Made by a program: the position numbers and the translations under genes. Below the pieces are notes generated by a model. The model had not been told where the DNA came from. It did no database searches and worked only from the letters and a program-made list of their open reading frames with translations. From contig JAIQGD010000020.1 in NCBI GenBank assembly GCA_020072765.1, forward strand, positions 1-40,868: a stretch of DNA of 40,868 bases, in the 5' to 3' direction. This DNA comes from Terriglobia bacterium (GTDB taxonomy: Bacteria > Acidobacteriota > Terriglobia > Acidiferrales > UBA7541). How positions within the stretch are numbered: the first letter of the stretch is position 1; each line of letters begins with the position of its first letter. Below, piece by piece: positions 23,324-32,200 of this stretch.

Positions 23324-26116
23324 ATGGCCAAGAAACCAACCACCAGCAAGACTGTGGAAGCCCTCAAGCACGCGGAGGCCAAGCGGAGAAATATCCCCAC
23401 CGCGGAATACCAGTCCGTCCTGCAAAAGAACGAGCAGGACCCCGTGCGCGTGGCTTACGAGCGCCGCAACCGTGACCTCGACCCGCAGCTCGTCTGGCGC
23501 GGCAAGGATGAGCAGGACTGGAGCGACCTCGTCGTCCACGCCCCGCCGCTCTACATCCAGGAAAAGGTGCAGCCGAAGGCGCTCATTGACGAGCTGCTGA
23601 GAGAGACGAGGGAGCGCGAGCACGACGCCGGGATGACCACGCCCGACCTCTTTGCCGACTTCAACGGCATCCCCAAGGGTGTGGACAAGACCGAGTTCTA
23701 CCAGCACGACCAGAACTGGTCGAACCGCATGATCCTTGGGGATTCCCTGCAAGTGATGGCTTCTCTTGCCGAGCGCGAGGGACTGCGCGGCAAGGTGCAG
23801 TGCATCTACTTCGACCCGCCCTATGGCATCAAGTTCAACAGCAACTTCCAGTGGTCCACCACCAGCCGCGACGTGAAGGACGGCAACACCGACCACATCA
23901 CCCGCGAGCCGGAGCAGGTGAAAGCCTTCCGCGACACATGGCGCGACGGCATTCACAGCTACCTCACCTACCTCCGCGACCGCCTCACTGTCGCCCGCGA
24001 TCTCCTCACCGATTCCGGCTCTATCTTCGTGCAGATCGGCGATGAAAATGTCCACCGCGTCCGGGCGGTGATGGATGAGGTGTTTCGTGATGAAAACTTC
24101 GTGTCGCAAATCGTCTTTGAGAAAACGAGCAGCACATCGACCGAGGAAATGGCGTCTATCAGCGACCACATCTTGTGGTTCGCAAAGAACAGGTCAGCCC
24201 TGAAATTCAGGGCGGCGTATCGGATGAAAGTTCTCGGTGAGCCAGGCACAACTCAATACGTGTGGTTTGACGAAGGATGCGGATATGACCGGAGATTGAG
24301 TGCCGAGGAAACCGCGAACAACGCCAACGAGATTGAACGAAGCAAAGTCTTTGCGTGTGACAACTTGACGAGCCAACGGCCCGCACAGGGGGCCGATGTA
24401 ACATCATTTCCATACAATGGAGCCGTCTTCACTCCTAGCAAAGGAACCTTCAAAACGGACGCAGGGGGATTGGCCCACTTGGCAAGGGCTGGGCGACTCC
24501 GTCCAATCGGCAAATCACTCATGTATCGCCGACTCTTATCGGACTTTCCCGTCGTTCCAATCGCGAACTACTGGAACGACGTAAAAATGACCGGATTCTC
24601 CGAGGACAAAACGTATATCGTGCAGACCGGTCAGAAGGTCATTGAACGCTGCCTCCTCATGGCCACCGACCCCAGCGACCTCGTGCTTGACCCGACCTGC
24701 GGCTCCGGCACCACCGCCACCGTCGCCGAGCAATGGGGCCGCCGCTGGATCACGATTGACACTTCGCGCGTGGCGCTGGCGCTTGCCCGTGCCCGCATCA
24801 TGGGCGCGCGTTATCCGTTTTACCTGCTAGCTGATTCGCGCGAAGGTCAGCTCAAGGAAGCCGAAGTCGTCCGCACAGTGCCGAGTTCGCAGCCAGTGCA
24901 CGGAAACATCCGGCACGGCTTCGTCTATGAGCGCGTGCCGCACATCATGCTCAGTTCCATCGCCAACAACGCGGAGATCGATGTCATCTGGGACACATGG
25001 CAGGGGAAGTTGGAGCCGTTGCGCAAGTCATTAAACACCGCACTCAAGAAGACCTGGCAGGAGTGGGAGATTCCGCGCAAGGCCGATGCCAAGTGGCCGG
25101 ACGCTGCGAAGAAGCTGCACGCCGACTGGTGGCAGGCCCGCATTGCCCGGCAGAAGGAGATCGACGCCTCCATCGCCGCCAAGGCAGAGTTCGAATATCT
25201 CTACGACAAGCCTTACGACGACAGGAAGACGGTCCGCGTGGCTGGGCCGTTCACAGTCGAGAGCCTCTCACCACACCGCGTGCTTGGTGTGGATGAAAAC
25301 GACGAATTGATTGACCCCGCAGCGAAAACCGGCGCTGGCTACGAGGAAAAGCAGACCTTCCCCCAGATGATCCTGGAGAACCTCAAGACCGCCGGTGTCC
25401 AGCAGGCGCACAAGGATGACCGGATCACATTCACCGCGCTCACGCCCTGGCCCGGCGAGATGGTCTGCGCTGAAGGCCGCTATCTGGAGGGCCATGCCGA
25501 GAAACGCGCAGCCATCTTCATCGGGCCTGAGTTCGGCACCGTCCAGCGGGCCGACCTGGTGGAAGCCGCCAAGGAAGCGGGCGATGCCGGATTCGATGTG
25601 CTGATCGCCTGCGCCTTCAACTACGAGGCGCACGCCACGGAGTTCAGCAAGCTGGGCCGCATCCCCGTGCTCAAGGCACGGATGAACGCCGACCTGCACA
25701 TGGCCGGCGACCTCAAGAACACCGGCAAAGGCAACCTCTTCGTCATCTTCGGGGAGCCGGACATCACGCTCCTTACGGAGAAAGACGGCAAGATCCGCGT
25801 GAAGGTCAACGGCGTGGATGTGTTCCACCCACAAACGGGCGAAGTTCGCAGCGACGGGGCGGAGGGCATCGCTTGCTGGTTCATCGACACCGACTACAAC
25901 GAGGAGAGCTTCTTCGTCCGCCACGCCTATTTCCTCGGTGCGAACGATCCATACAGCGCGCTCAAAACCACTCTCAAAGCCGAGATCAACGAGGAAGCCT
26001 GGGCTACGCTGCATAGCGACACCTCCCGCGCCTTCCCTAAACCGAAATCGGGCCGCATCGCCGTGAAGGTGATCAACCACCTGGGGGATGAAGTGATGAA
26101 GGTTTTTAAGGTATGA
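23324..26116 (+). CDS. Type III-like DNA methyltransferase (Mod subunit)
   Basis: A 930-residue adenine-specific (or N4-cytosine) DNA methyltransferase. DPPYGIKF at 164-171 precedes the AdoMet-binding DPTCGSGTT at about 455-463, the beta-class order of type III Mod proteins. The region between them (about 200-430) is the likely target-recognition part; its DNA composition is lower in GC near 24.1-24.6 kb than the flanks, as expected if this module is exchanged. The C-terminal 300 residues (e.g. FDVLIACAFNYEAHATEF, NADLHMAGDLKNTGKGNLF) are an extension beyond classical Mod length. They are typical of partners of this Res type, with unknown role. It should protect host DNA and confer specificity on the Res protein. 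Its stop overlaps the DUF429 start as ATGA. Confidence 0.93.
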   Translation: MAKKPTTSKTVEALKHAEAKRRNIPTAEYQSVLQKNEQDPVRVAYERRNRDLDPQLVWRGKDEQDWSDLVVHAPPLYIQEKVQPKALIDELLRETREREHDAGMTTPDLFADFNGIPKGVDKTEFYQHDQNWSNRMILGDSLQVMASLAEREGLRGKVQCIYFDPPYGIKFNSNFQWSTTSRDVKDGNTDHITREPEQVKAFRDTWRDGIHSYLTYLRDRLTVARDLLTDSGSIFVQIGDENVHRVRAVMDEVFRDENFVSQIVFEKTSSTSTEEMASISDHILWFAKNRSALKFRAAYRMKVLGEPGTTQYVWFDEGCGYDRRLSAEETANNANEIERSKVFACDNLTSQRPAQGADVTSFPYNGAVFTPSKGTFKTDAGGLAHLARAGRLRPIGKSLMYRRLLSDFPVVPIANYWNDVKMTGFSEDKTYIVQTGQKVIERCLLMATDPSDLVLDPTCGSGTTATVAEQWGRRWITIDTSRVALALARARIMGARYPFYLLADSREGQLKEAEVVRTVPSSQPVHGNIRHGFVYERVPHIMLSSIANNAEIDVIWDTWQGKLEPLRKSLNTALKKTWQEWEIPRKADAKWPDAAKKLHADWWQARIARQKEIDASIAAKAEFEYLYDKPYDDRKTVRVAGPFTVESLSPHRVLGVDENDELIDPAAKTGAGYEEKQTFPQMILENLKTAGVQQAHKDDRITFTALTPWPGEMVCAEGRYLEGHAEKRAAIFIGPEFGTVQRADLVEAAKEAGDAGFDVLIACAFNYEAHATEFSKLGRIPVLKARMNADLHMAGDLKNTGKGNLFVIFGEPDITLLTEKDGKIRVKVNGVDVFHPQTGEVRSDGAEGIACWFIDTDYNEESFFVRHAYFLGANDPYSALKTTLKAEINEEAWATLHSDTSRAFPKPKSGRIAVKVINHLGDEVMKVFKV

Positions 26117-26721
26117 CGGGAGGCGGAGCGCCGTGGGTCGGGGCTGATCCTGGCGGCGAAGGCAACTTCGGCATCGCCATCCTGACAGACAGCCATGAGC
26201 CGCAAACCTTATCCGTGGATTGCGCCGATGAGGCACTCGCTTTCGTTCGCGCGCATCTCGACCGCATGCCCGCAGGTGTAGGCGTTGACGCCCCCCTGTG
26301 GTGGTCGTCCGGGCGTTCAGGTGACCGCTCTGCGGATCAATGGCTGCGCCAGCGATACGGGCTCCCCGGCGGCGAAGTGCAGGCAGCGAATTCGCTACGT
26401 GGTGCAGCGCTGACCCAAGGGGCGATGTTCGTCCAACGGATGCGAGAAATCTATCCCGCCGTGCCCGTAACCGAGAGTCATCCGAAAGCTCTCCTGAAAG
26501 CGCTGACACAAGGCAATTGGAAAGCATTTGCAGGTCGTTTCGGGCTAAACACTGCCATCTCAAACGACCACGAACGAGATGCTCTCATTGCCGCTGTCTC
26601 CGCAAGAGAAGGATTTCAAGGAAGGTGGCCGCACGATCTGAGCATTAAGCGGCTACCAGCCGAGCAGGACCCCAGTAGCTATTGGCTGGCACCGATTCAT
26701 TACTTTTGGCCCGAGCAATAA
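26113..26721 (+). CDS. DUF429-type RNase H-fold protein
   Basis: A 202-residue protein with the DUF429 (predicted RNase H-like nuclease) pattern: a first strand WVGADPGGEGNFGIAIL carrying the initial aspartate, a second acidic site in GVGVDAPLWWS, and a C-terminal HERDALIAA helix carrying the last acidic residue. The likely activity is metal-dependent cleavage of a nucleic acid, substrate unknown. It overlaps the methyltransferase by 4 nt (ATGA) and the helicase by 1 nt (TAATG). DUF429 is rarely considered part of restriction systems; its tight coupling here suggests a real accessory role. Confidence 0.8.
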   Translation: MTGGGAPWVGADPGGEGNFGIAILTDSHEPQTLSVDCADEALAFVRAHLDRMPAGVGVDAPLWWSSGRSGDRSADQWLRQRYGLPGGEVQAANSLRGAALTQGAMFVQRMREIYPAVPVTESHPKALLKALTQGNWKAFAGRFGLNTAISNDHERDALIAAVSAREGFQGRWPHDLSIKRLPAEQDPSSYWLAPIHYFWPEQ

Positions 26722-28874
26722 TGGAATTCCTAATCGCAGACACGTTCACTGACAGCCTTGCACGATTGACGGGTGAGGAGCAGAAGGCTGTGAAGACCAC
26801 GGCCTTTGACCTGCAACTGAACCCGGCGCAACCCGGAATGAATTTTCACAAGTTGGATAAAGCGAAGGACAAGAAGTTTTGGTCAGTGCGCGTCAGCGGC
26901 GACCTTCGTCTGATCGTGCATAGGACCGGAACCAGCCTGTTGCTGTGTTACGTCAGTCACCACGACGAAGCGTACCAATGGGCTGAGCGCAGGAAGCTGG
27001 AAACCCACCCCAAGACCGGAGCTGCTCAGTTAGTTGAGATCCGCGAAAGAATCCAGGAAATCACCATCCCGAAATATGTAGAATCCGGACCAACGGTGAG
27101 CGCGAAGCCCTTGCTATTTGCAAACCTGCCCGACAGTGAATTGCTTGGCTACGGCGTCCCTTCGGAGTGGTTGCCCGATGTGCGCAGCGCGAACGAAGAA
27201 ACTCTTCTGGAACTCACCGACCATCTTCCCAAAGAGGCAGCGGAGGCGCTGCTGGACCTTGCGACCGGAGCGACACCGCAAACTGTTCGGCTAATCCCGC
27301 CGCGACTCGAAGTGAGAGCAAGCCCCAAAGCTAGGGAGATTGCTCAACCACGGTCAATTCCGCCGCAGTTGAGACCGGCCGTGGTGTCAGCGGGATCATT
27401 TGAACATCCGGACGCTAGGCGGCGGTTCCGTCTGATAAACAATCTGGAAGAGTTGGAGCGAGCCCTCGACTATCCCTGGGAGAAATGGACCGTCTTTCTG
27501 CACCCCACGCAACGCGAACTGGTGGAGCGCGAATTCAACGGTCCCGCCCGCGTTTCCGGCTCGGCAGGGACAGGCAAAACCATTGTTGCACTTCATCGCG
27601 TCGCTTATCTTGCCCGCACGAACCCTGATTCGCGTCTTTTGCTCACCACGTTTTCCGACCCCTTGTCGAATGCGCTGAGGACGAAACTCAGACATCTGAT
27701 AGGGAATGAGCCGCGCCTTGGAGAACGCATCGAAGTACACGCGATGAATTCCATCGGCAAGCGGCTCTACGAAGCCAATCTTGGGAAACCTCAGTTCGCA
27801 AGCACTGAAAGAATCCGAGAATTAGTTGAGCAGGCGGCTCGGGGCACCAGCGAGAGCCGATTCTCGCTACAGTTCCTGATGGCCGAATGGGAGCAGGTTG
27901 TTGATGCATGGCAATTGGAAACATGGGAGGCGTATCGTGACGTCACGCGGTTGGGACGTAAAACCCGCCTGAAAGAACCGCAGCGGGCCATCATTTGGTC
28001 GATCTTCGAGCAAGTAAGATCAAACCTCAAGGCCCAGGAGCTGATTACACGGTCCGAAATGTTCAGCAGGCTCGCATCATTTTATGCGGGAAACGTCTCT
28101 GTGCCCTTTGATTTTATGGTCGTTGATGAAGCGCAAGACGTGAGTATTGCTCAGCTTCGGTTTCTGGCTGCCCTGGGCAGGGATCAAGGGAACAGCCTGT
28201 TCTTTGCCGGGGATCTGGGCCAGAGGATATTCCAGCAGCCATTTTCGTGGAAGGCGCTGGGCGTGGATATACGAGGACGCTCGACGACCCTCGGAATTAA
28301 CTACCGGACGTCACATCAGATCAGGATGCAGGCGGATAGGCTGCTGGGACCAGAACTGGCGGATGTGGATGGGACGGTAGAAAAGCGCAAGGCGACTTCA
28401 CTCTTTAATGGGCCGCCTCCCACAATCCAAACTCTGGATTCCATTGAACAGGAAACGAAGACTGTAAGTGAGTGGCTGGAGGCAAGGACGAAGGAAGGCC
28501 TTCTGCCCCATGAAATCGCGATCTTTGTGCGTTCTGCCGCTGAATTGGATCGAGCGCAGGCAGCCGTGGAACGTGCGGGGCTTCCATTTAAGGTGCTCGA
28601 CGACACGGTTGAGACGGCGCAAGGAAAAGTCTCAATTGCCACGATGCACCTTGCTAAGGGATTGGAATTCCGCGCCGTCGCGGTGATGGCTTGCGACGAC
28701 GAAGTCATACCGCAACAGAAACGAATCGAAACCGTTGCCGATGACTCTGATCTCGAAGAGGTCTACAACACGGAACGGCATCTGCTCTATGTTGCTTGTA
28801 CTCGCGCCCGAGATCATTTATTGGTGACGAGCGTCTCTCCAGCCTCAGAGTTCTTGGACGACCTGCGGACATGA
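26721..28874 (+). CDS. RelE-fold/UvrD-like SF1 helicase
   Basis: A 717-residue protein. Residues 1-95 resemble a RelE/ParE toxin fold (FHKLDKAKDKKFWSVRVSGD, LRLIVHRTG, LLLCYVSHHDEAYQWAERR). Residues 95-235 are a linker. From about 255 on there is a UvrD/Rep-type SF1 helicase with Walker A GSAGTGKT (280-287), Walker B VDEAQD (D469), INYRTS, an ATMHLAKGLEF motif V and VACTRARDHL motif VI. The toxin-like domain is a known N-terminal addition in some COG0210 helicases and may bind RNA or ribosomes, or simply be structural. The start at 26721 is chosen for the TAATG overlap with DUF429; a frame extension to 26682 lies inside that gene. It is the last gene of the operon and probably unwinds DNA or R-loops for the system. 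Confidence 0.88.
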   Translation: MEFLIADTFTDSLARLTGEEQKAVKTTAFDLQLNPAQPGMNFHKLDKAKDKKFWSVRVSGDLRLIVHRTGTSLLLCYVSHHDEAYQWAERRKLETHPKTGAAQLVEIRERIQEITIPKYVESGPTVSAKPLLFANLPDSELLGYGVPSEWLPDVRSANEETLLELTDHLPKEAAEALLDLATGATPQTVRLIPPRLEVRASPKAREIAQPRSIPPQLRPAVVSAGSFEHPDARRRFRLINNLEELERALDYPWEKWTVFLHPTQRELVEREFNGPARVSGSAGTGKTIVALHRVAYLARTNPDSRLLLTTFSDPLSNALRTKLRHLIGNEPRLGERIEVHAMNSIGKRLYEANLGKPQFASTERIRELVEQAARGTSESRFSLQFLMAEWEQVVDAWQLETWEAYRDVTRLGRKTRLKEPQRAIIWSIFEQVRSNLKAQELITRSEMFSRLASFYAGNVSVPFDFMVVDEAQDVSIAQLRFLAALGRDQGNSLFFAGDLGQRIFQQPFSWKALGVDIRGRSTTLGINYRTSHQIRMQADRLLGPELADVDGTVEKRKATSLFNGPPPTIQTLDSIEQETKTVSEWLEARTKEGLLPHEIAIFVRSAAELDRAQAAVERAGLPFKVLDDTVETAQGKVSIATMHLAKGLEFRAVAVMACDDEVIPQQKRIETVADDSDLEEVYNTERHLLYVACTRARDHLLVTSVSPASEFLDDLRT

Positions 28875-29272
28875 AGTCATACCTTGTCGTTGCAGACAAA
28901 CGAATTCACTGTAACTCTCTGCGTTTTGAGTGCAGCGTGCTAGCCCCTTGAGTGGTCGGTTCTCTTGGAAGTATCAAAAGGAATCTACTCGAATGTGGCT
29001 TCTGCCTTGCGCTCTACTGACCTCCGCATAATATAGGGTCATTCTGGCCACAAAGAAGACTGTTTCCAGAAGGCTGCGATCAAAGTGGGGTGCTAGGCCC
29101 TGAATTGCGCACTGCCCATAATCCTAGCGAGTTGCATGTCCGTAAGTGGTTGATTTCATGCTCCTGAGATTCATACAAACTGCATGCCCAGATACAGATG
29201 ATTCTGGGCACTCATGCGGACATCGTTGGACGTTTCTTATGGTGGGGCTGTTGAGGATCCGACCAGGAGCTT
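28875..29272. other. Convergent intergenic region with hairpin
   Basis: 398 nt between the ends of two converging genes, with no supported gene. It contains a 7-bp hairpin (GCCCAGA/TCTGGGC, 29186-29209) that could end transcription of the leftward STAND gene. No T-run follows on that strand, so it is weak as a terminator. Confidence 0.45.
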
Positions 29273-32200
29273 TCATTGTCGCGATCGGTTGGCAAGAAAT
29301 GCCGCTGTTTCTGACCGGATCTGTACCGCAACGGCGTCGAGTCGCGTACACAGCGTATTCAGGATCGTCTGGAAAGCTTCCCAGAAGTTCCGGTCCGTCT
29401 GAAGCTCCTTTCGGCAGCTTCGCCATGCTGTCCGCACGGCTGACGAAAGCGCGTCCGTCAATCTTTCTTGCCGCCACTCGTAGTCCTCGAAAGAGTCCAT
29501 CGCTTTGGCGAGTTGCGGGAGACCCATCGGAAGAAGTACGCTCCCGGAATCCGATGCCAGAAGATAGGCGAAGGAGACCGCACTCCCCGCGTGACCGAGC
29601 CACGCCCTTACCCACCGACCGTACTCGGGCGCCATGTTCTCAAGGAGAGCTCGATATTCCACGCGTCCGAGCAATTGGACTCCGTAACGCTGTCCCATCA
29701 GGCTGCTCCAAAGAGTCTCCAACCGGTACCAATTCCGGCCTCCTTTGGTTGCCCATACGGTCGAGCCGTTTGCAAACTCGACCATCTCTTTCCAGACGCG
29801 TGCGAAGCGATCTTGGCTCACGCCTTCGCTCAACCCGACGCGGAAAAACTCGATGAGGAATCCCTCAACCCACTCTTCCGCAACTACACCCTGCTCCAGG
29901 ATGGGGCGCCAAAATCGTTCGGCTTTCTCGCGGGAGAGATCGGTACAAATCACATGGGCCGCTATTTGAAAGACCCACCGGTCAAAATCATAGATCGGGC
30001 CATGACTCCGGTCGGCGTTTTCATCCATCACCTTGGGCATCATGCTCAGCTCAAAATCCAAGAATTCCCCGCACCACCTGAGGATATCGTTACGCTCGGC
30101 CCCTGATGCAGTCTCGATTGCGGGTCCTAGGAAAGCGAAACTTAGGCGCAGGACTTCCAGATCAAGGCCAGAGTTTCGGCGCGACGTACCATCCTCACGC
30201 TCACGGTGGGCAGCGTATTCAATTTCCCAAGGTCGGCTCTTTCGTATGCGCTTTCTTGCCAGCCTGGTTCCCAAGCGATCAGCCCTGTCGAGCGACGTTG
30301 GCATCGTTGCGATTCTTCCCCGAAGATAGCGCCCAAGGAGCAGATTCCGGCAGTAGCTTAACGCATCAGTGTCCGTCCCTGAGTAGACCGCTTCGCGTGC
30401 CGCGCGGCGCAGGGCCGCCCAGAGCACAATCAGATTTAGCAATCTCGGAAACTCCACACCCAAGTTGGTTCGCAAACGGTAAGCCGTGCTCAACACGTAG
30501 AGCGTCGCCTGATATTGGAGTGCCGTCGCACCACGAACCACGGCTCGCTTAACCCATTCCTCGTGGAGTTCTGGTAATAGAGCGACGGCGGCCTCTCCCA
30601 GGAACCCTTCTGGTGACAGTTGGTATATGTCGTACTCCCCGGTGCGCTCCGGCACTGGCCGCGATGCGTAATCACGAAGCGTTTCGATGCACCAAGACTC
30701 GACCGCCGGATTGGCTTTCAACCGATCACGATGATCGATTAGCAAGACCGCAATACCTCCGATTACGCCTGCGGCAGCTGACTCGGCCAGAAATTCCTCG
30801 CGATTTCCCCCGTACCCCGAGAGGAATTGGACGCTCTGGAAGAAGGACATGAGGTGTTCATGCGGAATGTGTTTTTGTCCAGATAGACATTCCCGTGAGA
30901 ACCTTGGGAAGGTGAGGGCCAAAGTTCGCAATTTTAGCTCGCGCGACCGCTCACTGAGACGCGCTTCGAGATGCGGAGGCCAATTGCCCTCGAAATCGGT
31001 ACTGCCGTCTTCGAGCTGCACTGCGTGGTAGTTGGCGGGATCAAATCGGGCGAGGAAAAACTCCAGCCGTTCGCGATCCTCCCCGGCGTCCGGGAGGACC
31101 TTCTCCCACTCCGGTCGTCGAGCCGCGAGATATTCTCCCGTCTCTTTGTCTTCGAGCATGAGCCGCGGAGCCAGATCTTGCAACAAAAGCGTACGATGGC
31201 TCATCTGATGCCAATCCTGCGCGAGACCAATTGCCTTCTTTCCCTGGTTCGCCCAAGCGATCATACCAATCGACCAAATGCGCTCGCGGTCCTGCTCAGC
31301 CAGGGCGGATTGAAAGAAATAGACCTCCAAGGTTCCGAGCAACGGTCGTAGAACACCTATAAATCCGCTCGGTTGCTTGAGCCCCACTGCGGTGAGCACG
31401 CCAGCCACCGCCAGCGATCTGTTCATTTCATAGATTTGTTTCACCCAGGGATCGATACTTTCTCCCCGATCCAACAGATCGTAAAACCATTTCTCAAGCG
31501 CCATCAAAGCGCATACGACAACCTCAGGTGTTCCCGTGGCGTTTCGATACCATCCAAAAACGTTGGAATCACCCGCCCATGACACTGCCTCGCCCGGAAG
31601 CACAATCCGGAGGCCGCACTTCTGATAGTCGTCCGGTTGGGGCTTGTGGCCGCTGACCCTTCTTACCCACTCCTCTGTTGCGTAGTTCACGAGACGTAGT
31701 ATCGCGTCAACGCCGGCCTTCGGCGAGAGCCTCAAAAATCCACCGAACGCCCCCTTCCAATACATCGGCGGAGAGCCGCCGCGCCAGTGCGCAAAACCAG
31801 GAAGCGTAAAGGGGGCCGCTCCCGATTCACTTCGACTGCGGGGCTCCTCCAAGCAAACAGCGAGGAGCACCTCCAGAGCGACCTGAGGTTCGATGGCAAT
31901 GAGACCGTCGAGCGCTGGGGTGTCGAGAACAGCCGATCGGAAACCGGAAGGAACTCGCCGATCTGGCCCGTCCGCGGCCGGAGACGTAAGCGTCGCGTCC
32001 AAGGACGCTGGATGTGGCGCGAAGACCTTATTCCTCACTCGCTTAACGCCTTCCTTGTCCTGACTCTGCTGCATTGCCTGACGCTCTCGCGCCTGACGCA
32101 CCTCGGCCGCAATGCCTCGCTGAACGACCACGTCCGAATCGTTTCGGCGCCCGGCCAGCTCTAAAGCCACTTCGGAAACCTCCTTCGGGTATTCCGGGGC

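Noticed and set aside
25268-26563. A 431-residue leftward frame, and a 311-residue one at 23234-24169
   Set aside because: Both are antisense to the methyltransferase and DUF429 genes and have no recognisable domains. The sense genes have all expected motifs.
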